From contig JALOTA010000028.1 of assembly GCA_025458125.1 (NCBI GenBank), positions 1-32,937 of the forward strand: a DNA stretch of 32,937 nt, written 5' to 3'. The translations under genes and the position numbers were made by a program. The DNA comes from Hyphomicrobium sp. Lineage in GTDB: Bacteria > Pseudomonadota > Alphaproteobacteria > Rhizobiales > Hyphomicrobiaceae. Under the pieces are notes generated by a model that saw only the letters and a program-made list of their open reading frames with translations, searched no databases and was not told where the DNA came from. Positions 1 to 9,213 of the stretch are shown one piece after another. How positions within the stretch are numbered: position 1 is the stretch's first letter; each line of letters begins with the position of its first letter.

Positions 1-816
1 TTCGAGCGAAAATACCGTGTTCGTGGCGGAACGCTGATCGGCGGGGATCTGTTCGACTTCTGGGTCGGACCCTTCTACGTCGGCTTCTTCGGCGTCACGA
101 CCATCTTCTTCATCATCGTCGGTGTCGGCCTCATCGCTTGGGGCGTCTCACTTGGACCGACGTGGAACCTATTCCGCCTCTCGATCAACCCGCCGCCAGC
201 GGAATTCGGGCTCGGCCTCGCCCCGCTCAAGCAAGGCGGGATATGGCAGGCGGTCACTGTCTGCGCCATAGGAGCGTTCTGCTCCTGGGCACTCCGGGAA
301 GTGGAAATCTGCAGAAAGCTCGGCATCGGATATCATGTGCCGTTTGCCTTCTCGTTTGCCATTCTCGCTTACGTAACACTTGTTGTCTTCCGCCCCATTG
401 CCATGGGCGCATGGTCCTACGGCTTCCCGTACGGATTCATGAGCCATCTCGATTGGGTGTCAGGCACAGGCTACACCTACGGCAACTTCCACTATAACCC
501 CGCGCACATGATCGCGATCACGTTCTTCTTCACGACCTGTCTCGCGCTTGCGCTGCACGGTGCACTCGTTCTCTCGTCTGTGAACCCCAAGAAGGGCGAG
601 GTGGTCAAAACACCCGAGCATGAGAACAGCTACTTCCGCGATACCATCGGCTATTCCATCGGCACGCTGGGCATCCATCGCCTTGGCCTTTTCCTGGCTT
701 TGTCGTCCGGGTTCTGGAGCGCGGTGTGCATCATCATCAGTGGTCCACTTTGGGCCGAGGGAAATCCCTGGGTCGACTGGTGGAACTGGTGGCTCGAACT
801 GCCGATCTGGTCGTAA
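1..816 (+). CDS. pufL: Photosynthetic reaction centre L subunit (5' end outside window)
   Basis: Integral membrane subunit of the type-II (quinone) reaction centre that, with PufM, holds the bacteriochlorophylls, bacteriopheophytins, quinones and non-haem iron and carries out light-driven charge separation. The window begins in frame at [10 protein letters not shown], so about five codons (MALLS-like) are missing. With an offset of four residues the numbering matches the Rhodobacter sphaeroides L chain: His153 (in SHLDW, accessory bacteriochlorophyll), His168 and His173 (FHYNPAH, special pair), His190 (ALHG) and His230 (GIHRLG), both iron ligands. Five hydrophobic helices are visible. The chain ends at PIWS, several residues shorter than the R. 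sphaeroides protein. pufM follows after 15 bases, so the two are clearly co-transcribed. Identification is secure. Confidence 0.98.
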   Translation, partial: FERKYRVRGGTLIGGDLFDFWVGPFYVGFFGVTTIFFIIVGVGLIAWGVSLGPTWNLFRLSINPPPAEFGLGLAPLKQGGIWQAVTVCAIGAFCSWALREVEICRKLGIGYHVPFAFSFAILAYVTLVVFRPIAMGAWSYGFPYGFMSHLDWVSGTGYTYGNFHYNPAHMIAITFFFTTCLALALHGALVLSSVNPKKGEVVKTPEHENSYFRDTIGYSIGTLGIHRLGLFLALSSGFWSAVCIIISGPLWAEGNPWVDWWNWWLELPIWS

Positions 817-831
817 GGGAGGAACGCACAA

Positions 832-1761
832 ATGGCTTACTACCAGAACATCTTCACGCAAGTTCAGGTTGCTCCCCATCCTGAGCCGGGCATTCTTTTG
901 CCCGAGAACAATTCGGAGCGCCGCGGCACGCCGCAGTTCTCCTACTGGCTGGGCAAGATCGGCGACGCGCAGATCGGGCCTATCTACCTCGGCGCGTTGG
1001 GCTTCTTGTCTCTCGTCTTCGGCGTCATAGCCTTCGAGATCATCGGCCTGAACATGCTGGCGTCGGTAAACTGGGATCCGGTGCAATTCGTGCGCAAGCT
1101 GCCCTATCTCGCGCTCGAACCGCCGAAGCCCGAATACGGCCTCTCGATCCCACCGCTGAAGGAAGGCGGCTGGTGGTTGATGGCGGGCTTCTTCCTCACC
1201 GCATCAATTATCCTGTGGTGGGCACGCATGTACCGCCGCGCTCGTGCACTCGGGCTCGGGACACATGTTCCGTGGGCTTTCGCGGCAGCCATATGGCTCT
1301 ATCTTGTTCTGGGCTTCATCCGCCCGGTCATGATGGGCAAGTGGAGTGAAGCGGTGCCCTTCGGCATCTTCCCGCACCTCGACTGGACCAACAACTTCTC
1401 CATCACCTACGGCAACCTGTTCTACAATCCGTTCCACATGCTTTCGATCGCCTTCCTGTATGGCTCGGCTCTGCTGTTCGCCATGCACGGCGCCACCATC
1501 CTTGCGGTGACGCGATACGGCGGCGAACGCGAGATCGAACAGATCACCGATCGCGGCACGGCATCGGAACGGGCGGCTCTGTTCTGGCGCTGGACGATGG
1601 GCTTCAACGCCTCGATGGAATCGATCCATCGCTGGGCGTGGTGGTTCGCGGTACTCTGCCCGCTCACGGGTGGCATCGGCATCCTGCTCACCGGCACGGC
1701 CGTCGATAACTGGTACGACTGGGGCCTGAAGCACGGACTGGCGCCCGCAGCCTGGCCGTAA
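832..1761 (+). CDS. pufM: Photosynthetic reaction centre M subunit
   Basis: Partner of PufL in the reaction-centre core. The 309-residue chain shows all pigment and metal ligands: His182 (PHLDW, accessory bacteriochlorophyll), His202 (NPFHM, special pair), His219 (AMHG), Glu234 (GGEREIE) and His266 (SIHRW) for the non-haem iron. The start is set by the GGGAGG ribosome site about ten bases upstream and by the family-typical MAYYQNIF N-terminus. The C-terminus stops at AAWP, without the longer tail that I associate with M subunits binding a tetrahaem cytochrome. This fits the absence of pufC: a hairpin terminator begins 30 bases after the stop codon. It is the last gene of the puf operon here. 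Confidence 0.98.
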   Translation: MAYYQNIFTQVQVAPHPEPGILLPENNSERRGTPQFSYWLGKIGDAQIGPIYLGALGFLSLVFGVIAFEIIGLNMLASVNWDPVQFVRKLPYLALEPPKPEYGLSIPPLKEGGWWLMAGFFLTASIILWWARMYRRARALGLGTHVPWAFAAAIWLYLVLGFIRPVMMGKWSEAVPFGIFPHLDWTNNFSITYGNLFYNPFHMLSIAFLYGSALLFAMHGATILAVTRYGGEREIEQITDRGTASERAALFWRWTMGFNASMESIHRWAWWFAVLCPLTGGIGILLTGTAVDNWYDWGLKHGLAPAAWP

Positions 1762-1791
1762 AGCGAACGACCAAGTAGAATGCCAACGATC

Positions 1792-1823
1792 AGGCCCGGC
1801 GGGAACCTCGCCGGGCCTTTTTT
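1792..1823 (+). terminator. Rho-independent terminator of the puf operon
   Basis: A perfect 10-bp stem (1792-1801 with 1809-1818), almost all G/C, closes a 7-base loop and runs straight into six T residues. It starts 30 bases after the pufM stop codon and marks the end of the puf transcript; no open frame lies between the two. Confidence 0.92.
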
Positions 1824-1931
1824 ATGCATTTGCGATGGAAGTGCATTGCCAATTAACGCCAACCCTCCGATAAACCACGTAGTGCGCGCAGGCAACCTGG
1901 CCGCGCGCCCCCGTGAGGAGAAGGCAGGCGC

Positions 1932-3362
1932 ATGCCACGGCATGACGGCAATCCGGACGACACCCTACTGAAATGGCCGGAGTCCGAACCCGGCGCACCT
2001 CCACCACGCAATCTGTTTCTTGCCAGCCAGGAGGCGGCACCCGTCCCGTTCACGATCTTGCGCGCCGTGCGCGGCACCGCTGGCACGATCATCGACTTCG
2101 AATGGGTCTACGCAAATCCGGCCGCGCTGCGAAAGATGGTCGTGACGGGAGAAACGCCGCTCGGCGATCGGCTCCTCGCGCGCTTCCCAGGACATCGCGA
2201 ACACCCCGATCTCTTTCCGCGCTATGTTCGAACGGCGGAAACAGGCCAGCAGAGCCAGGCGCAACTGCACTACTCCGAAGACGGGGTAGAGGGGTACTTT
2301 CGAAATACAGTCGCGCGAATTGGAGCGGATCTGATCGGCATCTGGTTCGAAGACATCACCGAGCAGGTCCTCTCAGAGCAAGCGTTGCGCGACAGAGCCG
2401 AAGAAATCGAGGCACTTTACCAGAACACTCCAGTCGGACTTGCGCTCTTCGATCGAGATCTCCGCTTCCTTCGCATCAACGAACGCCTCGCCGAGATAAA
2501 CGGCCTTCCCGCCGAAGCGCACATCGGAAAGATCGCCTGGGACATTGTTCCCTCGCTGAGAGCTGCCGCAGAGCCCAAGTTTCAACAGGTGCTGGCCACC
2601 GGCCAGACCGTCGAAACCCAACTGTCCGGCGAAACACCCAAGGCCCCCGGCGTCACGCGCTGGTGGCACGAGAAATATTATCCCGTCTTCGATAAGAATG
2701 CCGCCTTGGTGGCGATCGGCGCAGTCGTTGAGGACATCACCGAACGCAAGGCAGCGGAAAACATTCTCAGACTGTCTGCAAAGGAACTGCGGCATCGTAT
2801 CAAGAATCTGGTGTCTGTGGTCATCTGCCTCGCCAACCAGACCTTCGATGGCGAAGCGACGAGAGAACGGCTGCGCGACTTCGAAGGCCGCCTTCGCGCC
2901 CTCGATCAGGCAAACAGCCTGCTGGGCGACGAAAACGCCTGGTGGGCCTCCGAACTCGGCGCTCTGACTGTCAGGGCGTTCCAAGGCAAGGCAACGCCGG
3001 ATCGCTTCAGCATCGATGGGCCGGAGGTGTGGCTGGCGCCTCGCATGACGATGGCGGTCAATATGACCCTGCACGAACTCGTCACCAACGCCATCAAATA
3101 TGGCGCACTCTCAAATGAGAACGGTCACGTCGCCGTCGTTTGGACGATCGAGGAAGCGAGCGGGGAAATCGAACTCCACTGGCGCGAAAGCGGAGGTCCC
3201 AAAGTCGAAGCGACTGGCCAGCAGGGGTTCGGGTCGAGCTTGATCGAGCAACTGCTTCCATCCGAGGGGGGCGCGGCCGCACTTCGCCTCGAACCCGGTG
3301 GCGTGCATTGCACCCTTCAATTCAAGACCGGCGGCGAAACCGAACCTACTCTCAACGCATGA
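1932..3362 (+). CDS. PAS-domain sensor histidine kinase, HWE family
   Basis: Probable soluble sensor kinase of a two-component system; no membrane helix or signal peptide is seen. Two PAS-like modules come first (about residues 30-145, ending in a WFEDITEQ motif, and about 155-275, ending in VEDITERK), followed by an HWE-type transmitter. The phosphoacceptor is His288 in ELRHRIKN, the N box is HELVTNAIKYG (Asn386) and the family signature HWRESGGP includes Trp417, with a GFGSSLIEQ stretch in the ATP-binding domain. The first PAS lacks the cysteine motif of LOV photosensors and no phytochrome domain precedes it, so the signal is unknown. The ATG at 1932 is chosen for the GAGGAGAAGG site seven bases upstream. 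It lies 108 bases beyond the puf terminator, hence a separate unit; no response regulator is adjacent. Confidence 0.9.
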   Translation: MPRHDGNPDDTLLKWPESEPGAPPPRNLFLASQEAAPVPFTILRAVRGTAGTIIDFEWVYANPAALRKMVVTGETPLGDRLLARFPGHREHPDLFPRYVRTAETGQQSQAQLHYSEDGVEGYFRNTVARIGADLIGIWFEDITEQVLSEQALRDRAEEIEALYQNTPVGLALFDRDLRFLRINERLAEINGLPAEAHIGKIAWDIVPSLRAAAEPKFQQVLATGQTVETQLSGETPKAPGVTRWWHEKYYPVFDKNAALVAIGAVVEDITERKAAENILRLSAKELRHRIKNLVSVVICLANQTFDGEATRERLRDFEGRLRALDQANSLLGDENAWWASELGALTVRAFQGKATPDRFSIDGPEVWLAPRMTMAVNMTLHELVTNAIKYGALSNENGHVAVVWTIEEASGEIELHWRESGGPKVEATGQQGFGSSLIEQLLPSEGGAAALRLEPGGVHCTLQFKTGGETEPTLNA

Positions 3363-3393
3363 CCGGCTCGCTCGAGTAACGCCGGCGTTGCGC

Positions 3394-4998
3394 TCAGGCC
3401 GCTTGACCGCGGCTCGTCACAACATCCGCCTTGACCGGTCTCGGCCCGCCGAACAACGCGCCCTGACCCATAAGCACCCCGAAACCGAACAAGCGGGCGA
3501 GCATCTCCTCATTCTCGATCCCGTCGACAATGAGCCCGAAGCCCTGGTCGGCGAGGAAGCGGCAGACGTCGCTTGCAGGAACGTGTCCGCCCGGATGGGC
3601 CAATCCGTCCACCACGACTGCGGCGTCAATCTTCACGAAGGCAAATCCCGCTTTGGCCATGGCAGCGAAATTCATGTCGAGGTCGGTCAGGCCGCCGATC
3701 GCAAACCGGAAGCCAAGTGCGGAGAGTGCACTGATGGCGCGCTGCTCCGCCGCGCGGAACGAACGGATATCGGCCTGGCTGAACGTGAGAATGAGCTGGC
3801 GAGCCGTCATCGGCCGCGCAACAAAATCCATCTGCATGTTGCGGGTAAAGTCGGGTTCCAGAAGAGCTTCTCCCGAAGCGCGCGAGAATACCGCCCCTCC
3901 CTTGCCGCGGCTCCTGAGCTTCTCAGCGACGATTGCACTCCGCTCGATGCGCACGGCATCGAAAAGCGGCAGTATTCCGCGCCCGGTCAGCACACCATCG
4001 GTCCCATCGCCGAGATCGTCCATCGCCCAGCCGCGCAGCTTGATGCTGACCTCATAGTGCTGCGTCGATTGATCCCCTAGGCCAAGGATCGGCTCAAGGA
4101 ACACATCGACCCTGCCAGAAGCGATTGCCTCGCGCACCGTTTCGGGTTGCAGATCACCGGCCGGTGCCGGGTGGCCTGTTGTCGGGGCGTCGAGCGCCGC
4201 AGCAACATCCGCCCGTTCCCTCATCGAATGAACCGCCGCCTGAAGTGCGTCGACCGACGCGCTGATGGCGTCAGCCGGCGCCGTCTCGACAACGCTCTGC
4301 TGCGCGGCGGCCAACTCGCGGGCCTGCTCCGCGGCATTCACCTGATAGAGCATGTCCTTGATGCGCCGCTGGAGCAGTTCCACGTCGTCGTCGCGAACGG
4401 CCTGAGATGCTGAAACCACCGGCGCCTGTTCCGCAGCAGGTGCGGTCTGCGGCCAGACTTCCGGGTGAACCTCGCTGGCCGTCGGCCAATAGTCGGAGAA
4501 GGATTGACCGGGAGGCACGGGCGGCACACCGGGATAAGCCTCAAACTGAGGCCGCTCAGGCTCCGCAGCCGGTGCCATGGTGCCGGCGGCACGTGGATCG
4601 ATGTTGAAATCCGTATCATCGGCAACCCACGCCGAAACCGGGGCCACCGGCGGAGACACATGGACGGCGTTGGATGTCTGGGCGAATGCGGGAACGGCAG
4701 GCGCATCGCTGACTGCGGGCACCGCGCGCGGGAAATCCAAAGCCTCGTTGAGCCTCCTGAGGTCGTCGGCCAGCCGGGAGCGCTCGGCTTCGCCGCGCCG
4801 CCACGCCTGCAATCCGGCAAGACCAATGAACAGGATCAACCCCGTCAGGGCCGAAATGCCGAATGGCAACCCCAGTTGCACGTTCAGGCCCGCGACAACC
4901 GCGGCCACCACAAGCGCGATAGACGTGAAGATGAATGCGTCGCCCGTTCCGAGCAGCGACGGTATCCCGAGAGCACGTCGTTTTCCTTGTACCAGCAT
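3394..4998 (-). CDS. Membrane-anchored degenerate EAL-domain protein
   Basis: A 534-residue protein with two adjacent transmembrane helices near the N-terminus (about residues 21-40 and 45-65), a charged probably coiled-coil stretch, a long Pro/Ala-rich linker, a second helical segment (about 205-270) and a C-terminal EAL-fold domain from about residue 284. The EAL signature reads YEVSIKLRG (EVS for EAL), the DDFGTG loop is replaced by GGLTDLD, and the end reads GQGALFGGPRP. Loss of these metal ligands suggests it does not hydrolyse cyclic di-GMP but could bind it. This architecture recalls TipF of Caulobacter, a flagellar-pole c-di-GMP receptor, but that is only a resemblance. The start at 4998 has an AGGT site nine bases upstream; a longer frame to 5145 has no good ribosome site. 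It is convergent with the upstream histidine kinase gene, 31 bases apart. Confidence 0.82.
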   Translation of the reverse strand: MLVQGKRRALGIPSLLGTGDAFIFTSIALVVAAVVAGLNVQLGLPFGISALTGLILFIGLAGLQAWRRGEAERSRLADDLRRLNEALDFPRAVPAVSDAPAVPAFAQTSNAVHVSPPVAPVSAWVADDTDFNIDPRAAGTMAPAAEPERPQFEAYPGVPPVPPGQSFSDYWPTASEVHPEVWPQTAPAAEQAPVVSASQAVRDDDVELLQRRIKDMLYQVNAAEQARELAAAQQSVVETAPADAISASVDALQAAVHSMRERADVAAALDAPTTGHPAPAGDLQPETVREAIASGRVDVFLEPILGLGDQSTQHYEVSIKLRGWAMDDLGDGTDGVLTGRGILPLFDAVRIERSAIVAEKLRSRGKGGAVFSRASGEALLEPDFTRNMQMDFVARPMTARQLILTFSQADIRSFRAAEQRAISALSALGFRFAIGGLTDLDMNFAAMAKAGFAFVKIDAAVVVDGLAHPGGHVPASDVCRFLADQGFGLIVDGIENEEMLARLFGFGVLMGQGALFGGPRPVKADVVTSRGQAA

Positions 4999-5388
4999 AA
5001 GCTTGCTACCTGCCCGAGCTTCGAATCGCATGACACAAGCATCATCGGCACCCGGCCCGGCGAGCAATTCACGGGGCTGCCTTTTCACCAGCTTTCCACA
5101 GCTACGCGCGTCAAAAGCCGCGCCGCCGTGTCCAGCGCACACCAATTTTTCTCGCCGTTCGCAAGCGGACCGGCCACCGGCCGAACATCTTTAGAACCAA
5201 GACGTTGCCTTTCAGCCGCCTGCTGAAGATCAGACCGGCCGGTGCCTTTCGCCTCGTTTTGGTCATCGGCTGGCCCAGAGCAGGGCCCGAATCGATCCGC
5301 TGTTTAGATGTCGTTAGGCGAATCGGCGTGGTATCCTTCCAGCCGGGTCGCTCGATCACTCCGGCGTAATTCAGGAGCAGGCAGTCCC
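4999..5388. other. Divergent intergenic region, no gene seen
   Basis: About 390 bases between the divergent EAL and SDR-like genes. Open frames here are short, lack convincing ribosome sites and resemble nothing I know. It presumably holds the promoters of both flanking genes; I could not fix a -35/-10 pair or a structured RNA. Confidence 0.5.
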
Positions 5389-6141
5389 ATGTTGATGAGC
5401 GTTGTTTCGCGTGATGCGGGGTTCGAGGCGTATCCGGAACTGGCCGGTGCCCGCGTCATGATTACGGGCCTCTCCACATCGATCGGCGTAGACCTTGCGC
5501 GTTCGTTCGCCGAACGGCGGGCGCGTCTGATGATCCAGACCGCCGAGCGTTCCCCGGAGATGGTCGAACTCACCGCCCTGCTGGCCGCCACGGCCGGCGA
5601 TTTGACCCTTATCGACGTTCCGTTCTCCGAAGCCGCCACGCCGACGCGCTTCGCCCAGCGCGCCGCGGAAGGCCTCGGCGCCATCGACGCCGTGATCAAT
5701 CTGACCCAGCTCACGCGCGCCGAACTTTCCTACGTTTCGGACATCGAAGAGATCGAGGATCTCGTCACGGCCAAGCTCTCGGCGATGCGCGAAGTCACCG
5801 AAGTCGCGGCCAATCGGATGGCCCTCACCTGGTCGGAAGGCACGATCCTCAATGTCGTCATCGGCCCTGCACCGCAGTCGGCGCGCGACGCGGCTGTGCT
5901 TGGCCTTGTGCGGCAGGCGCTGGCCGCGATGACCACCGATCTTGCACGGCGCTGGTCCGGCGATGTCGTTCGCATCAACGCCGTCGGCCCGAAGGCAACC
6001 ACGCTCGATTTCTCGAGCGGCGCCTGCCTAACATCCGAACCCGATATCGCCGCCCTGGCGCTGCATCTTGCGAGCCGCAAGGGCCGCACGCTCACCGGCT
6101 ACGTCTTCGACGCGGAAGGCGTCGCCCGGCGCGGCTGCTGA
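5389..6141 (+). CDS. Short-chain dehydrogenase-like protein without catalytic Tyr-Lys
   Basis: A 250-residue protein with the Rossmann fold of the classical SDR family: the nucleotide loop is T26-GLSTSI-G33 (consensus TGxxxGIG, with Ser in place of the middle Gly), an INLTQL segment stands where NNAG is expected, and RINAVGP matches the conserved substrate-loop motif. The YxxxK catalytic pair is missing; the region around GPAPQSARDAAVLG has neither a Tyr nor a correctly placed Lys. It may bind a nucleotide without being a normal oxidoreductase. The start at 5389 has an AGGAG site 11 bases upstream. Its stop codon abuts the stop of the convergent RND pump gene with no base between. Substrate and pathway are unknown. 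Confidence 0.8.
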   Translation: MLMSVVSRDAGFEAYPELAGARVMITGLSTSIGVDLARSFAERRARLMIQTAERSPEMVELTALLAATAGDLTLIDVPFSEAATPTRFAQRAAEGLGAIDAVINLTQLTRAELSYVSDIEEIEDLVTAKLSAMREVTEVAANRMALTWSEGTILNVVIGPAPQSARDAAVLGLVRQALAAMTTDLARRWSGDVVRINAVGPKATTLDFSSGACLTSEPDIAALALHLASRKGRTLTGYVFDAEGVARRGC

Positions 6142-9100
6142 TCACCGGGCGGCGTATGTCGGGGCGCCGGACGTCTGGCCGTTCGGCGCGAGACCTCGCG
6201 AACCCAGATAGCTGTAGACGGCCGGCACCACGAACAATGTCAGCAGGGTGCCGGCGGTCATGCCACCGACGATGACCCACCCGATCTGGTGGCGGTTTTC
6301 AGCACCGGCACCTTCGGCGAGAGCAAGCGGCAGCGCCCCAAGCACCATGGCCCCCGTCGTCATCAGGATCGGCCGCAATCTCTGCACGGCAGCATCCACG
6401 ATCGCCGTCATGCGATCGATACCCGCCGACTGCTTCTGATTGGCAAACTCCACAATCAGAATGCCGTGCTTGGTGATGAGCCCCACGAGGGTCACAAGTC
6501 CGATCTGCGAATAGACGTTGAGTGTCCCACCGGCCCACCACAGCGCTCCGAGCGCCCCGGTGATCGAGAGCGGCACGGTGATCATGATGATCAGCGGATC
6601 GCGAAAGCTCTCGAACTGGGCGGAAAGAACCAGATAAATGAACGCCAGCGCCATGATGAAGACCAGCAGCAGGCTGTTGGCGGAGGCTCGGAAGTCGCGG
6701 CTTGCCCCATCGAGATCAGTCTGCACAGTGGCGGGCAGCACCTCACGCGCCGTCTTCTCGAGAAACTCCACCGCCTCTCCCACCGTGTAGCCCGGCGCCA
6801 ACGACGCCTGAATGGTGACCGAGCGCAACTGGTTGAAACGCTTCAGCTCCTTGGGCGCTACCGACTCCGTGACGGTCGCGACGTTCGAAAGCTGGATCAT
6901 CTCACCGCGGGAATTGCGCAGGAAAATGGTCGATAAAGCCTGCGGCGTCGCCCGGTCTTCCGCCGCCAACTGCACATAGACGTCGTACTGCTTGCCGTTC
7001 TGTTCGAAGCGCGTCACCTGCCGTCCGCCCAGCAGCGTCTCGAGCGTGCGGCCCACGGCTGCCACTTCCAGTCCGAGGTCGGCAACCTTTGCCCGGTCGA
7101 TATCGATCTTGAACTCCGGCGAGTTGAGCTTCAGATCGGTATCGAGGTTTTCCAGGCCCGGATTGTCCCGCGCGCGGGACAGAATGGCGTCGGCGAAGCC
7201 CTGTAATTCTTCGTACGATCCGGACGACTGCAAGACGAACTCCACCGGCCGCCCCGAACCGCGCTGACCAAACGCTCCCGGAGCCTGAACCACCGCCTGA
7301 ACGCCGGCAATCCGGCGCAATTCAGGATTGATCCCGGCACCGATCTGCTGCTGGGACCTGTGCCGTTCGCTCCAATCCTTGAGAGGGGCCACCAAGAGCG
7401 ACGCCGATACGTCGGGCGTACCCGCGATCGCCAGACGCCCTCTCACCTCTGGAACCCCGGCCATCACAGCATCGATCTCGGCTGCATACCTGGCCGTGTA
7501 CCCAACCGTGGCGCCTTCAGGCCCAGTACCCCGGATGCGAATGACGCCGCGATCCTCCAGCGGCGCAAGTTCCGATCTGAGAACCGTCAGCAGCAGCACG
7601 CTGAGACCAGCCACACCGGCCGCCATCAGGATGATAAGCGGCCGCACCTGCAGCGAACGCTCGAGCAGACGGCGGTAACCGTTCTCGAACCCGACGAGCC
7701 CCCGCTCCAATGCCAAGTAGATCCGGCCCGGCTGCGGTTGATGCCTCAGCAGCTTCGCGCACATCATCGGGGTTAGCGTCAGCGCCACCCAGCCAGAAAT
7801 AATGACCGCGCCCGCGAGCGTGAGCGCGAACTCAATGAACAACTTGCCCGTCTTGCCGGGAGCGAAGGCAATCGGCGCATACACCGCCGCCAGTGTGAGC
7901 GTCATGGCGACCACGGCAAAGCCGATTTCCCGAACGCCGCGAACCGCCGCCGGCACCGGCTCCTCGCCCTCTTCGATGAACCGGTAGATATTCTCCAGAA
8001 CCACGATCGCGTCGTCGACGACGAGGCCGATGGCAAGCACGAGGGCAAGCAGCGTGAGCGTATTGATGGTGAAACCGAACGCGAGCATCAGCGCAAAGGT
8101 CGCGATGAGCGAAATCGGGATGGTCACGATCGGAATGATCGCCGCGCGGAACGAACGTAGAAAGAAGAGGATCACGGCCGCCACGAGCACGATGGCTTCG
8201 ACGATCGTTGCAAAGACAGCCGCGATCGACCGCTCGATGAAGACGCTGTCATCGTTCCCGACAGTCGCGCGCAGCCCCTGCGGCAGAGATTGGTTGATTT
8301 CCGGCAAGACCGCATTGACGGCCAATGAGACGTCGAGCGGATTGGCGGTCGCCTGACGGATGATACCGACCGCAATCGCTGGTGTACCATTGAACGTGCT
8401 CGCCCGCCGCTCATCGACGGCGCCGAGTTCGACGCGCGCCACTTCGCCAAGCTTGACCTGATGGTCTCCGGCAAGCTTGACGACGACGTTCTTGAACTCT
8501 TCCGGAGTTGAAAGCCCGGTCTTGGACAGCACGGAGAACTCGCGGTCCTGGCTCTCGATGCGCCCGGACGGGATTTCGGCATTCTGCGACCGTAAGGCCG
8601 CTTCGACGTCCTGAACCGTCAGATTGTAGGCCGCAAGCCGCTCGCGATCGACCCAGACCCGCATGGCATAGCGCCGCTCGCCGTAGATCTGAACATCGGC
8701 AACCCCTTTCAGGTTCTTCAGACGATTGACGATGAAGCGATCGATGTAGTCGCTGATTTCCAGTGCCGTCAGTTGCGGGCTGGTAAAGACGAGAAACATG
8801 ATCGGCTGAGCGTCCGCCTCCACCTTGGCAATGATCGGCTCCTCGATTTCGTCCGGTAACCGGCCGCGCACACGGCTCACGCGATCGCGCACATCGCTTG
8901 CCGCCACATCGGGATCGATTTCGGGTCTGAAGCGCACGGTGATCCGGCTGGTTTCCGACCGGCTCGACGATGAGAGCACATCGATGCCTCCGATCCCGGC
9001 AATCGAGTCTTCCAGGATCTGCGTGACCTGGCTCTCGATGATTGCGGCCGACGCGCCTGGGTAGTTCGTGGTCACCGAAACGATCGGTTCGTCGATATTG

Positions 9101-9213
9101 GGAAACTCCCGCACCGTCAGTCGCTGAAACGACACGACGCCGACCAGAACCAGGATCAGCGACATCACCGTCGCAAGCACAGGACGCCGGATGCAAAGCT
9201 CAAAGAGCGTCAT
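6142..9213 (-). CDS. RND efflux pump inner-membrane subunit (HAE1/AcrB type)
   Basis: A 1023-residue proton-driven transporter of the resistance-nodulation-division superfamily. The N-terminus (FELCIRRPVLATVMSLILVLVG) is the standard first helix, followed by a large periplasmic porter domain with the usual FPNIDEP and YPGAS motifs. The proton-relay pair is Asp400-Asp401 in GLVVDDAIVVLENIYR, and the second half repeats the architecture, ending with a typical block of helices near TLFVVPAVYS. Length and the double-Asp motif fit the HAE1 (hydrophobe/amphiphile) group rather than the heavy-metal HME group. Its ATG overlaps the stop of the membrane-fusion-protein gene by four bases (ATGA), so they are translationally coupled. 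No outer-membrane channel gene is adjacent. The substrate cannot be told from sequence. Confidence 0.95.
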   Translation of the reverse strand: MTLFELCIRRPVLATVMSLILVLVGVVSFQRLTVREFPNIDEPIVSVTTNYPGASAAIIESQVTQILEDSIAGIGGIDVLSSSSRSETSRITVRFRPEIDPDVAASDVRDRVSRVRGRLPDEIEEPIIAKVEADAQPIMFLVFTSPQLTALEISDYIDRFIVNRLKNLKGVADVQIYGERRYAMRVWVDRERLAAYNLTVQDVEAALRSQNAEIPSGRIESQDREFSVLSKTGLSTPEEFKNVVVKLAGDHQVKLGEVARVELGAVDERRASTFNGTPAIAVGIIRQATANPLDVSLAVNAVLPEINQSLPQGLRATVGNDDSVFIERSIAAVFATIVEAIVLVAAVILFFLRSFRAAIIPIVTIPISLIATFALMLAFGFTINTLTLLALVLAIGLVVDDAIVVLENIYRFIEEGEEPVPAAVRGVREIGFAVVAMTLTLAAVYAPIAFAPGKTGKLFIEFALTLAGAVIISGWVALTLTPMMCAKLLRHQPQPGRIYLALERGLVGFENGYRRLLERSLQVRPLIILMAAGVAGLSVLLLTVLRSELAPLEDRGVIRIRGTGPEGATVGYTARYAAEIDAVMAGVPEVRGRLAIAGTPDVSASLLVAPLKDWSERHRSQQQIGAGINPELRRIAGVQAVVQAPGAFGQRGSGRPVEFVLQSSGSYEELQGFADAILSRARDNPGLENLDTDLKLNSPEFKIDIDRAKVADLGLEVAAVGRTLETLLGGRQVTRFEQNGKQYDVYVQLAAEDRATPQALSTIFLRNSRGEMIQLSNVATVTESVAPKELKRFNQLRSVTIQASLAPGYTVGEAVEFLEKTAREVLPATVQTDLDGASRDFRASANSLLLVFIMALAFIYLVLSAQFESFRDPLIIMITVPLSITGALGALWWAGGTLNVYSQIGLVTLVGLITKHGILIVEFANQKQSAGIDRMTAIVDAAVQRLRPILMTTGAMVLGALPLALAEGAGAENRHQIGWVIVGGMTAGTLLTLFVVPAVYSYLGSRGLAPNGQTSGAPTYAAR

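Noticed and set aside
1932..3362. LOV or phytochrome photosensor in the kinase beside the puf operon
   Set aside because: No NCRFLQ-type cysteine motif and no GAF/PHY region; the modules look like ordinary PAS domains.
3378..3389. AACGCCGGCGTT, a perfect 12-base palindrome in the 31-base convergent gap between kinase and EAL genes
   Set aside because: It has no loop or T-run to act as terminator, and a 12-base palindrome of this composition may be chance; no regulatory logic between convergent stops.
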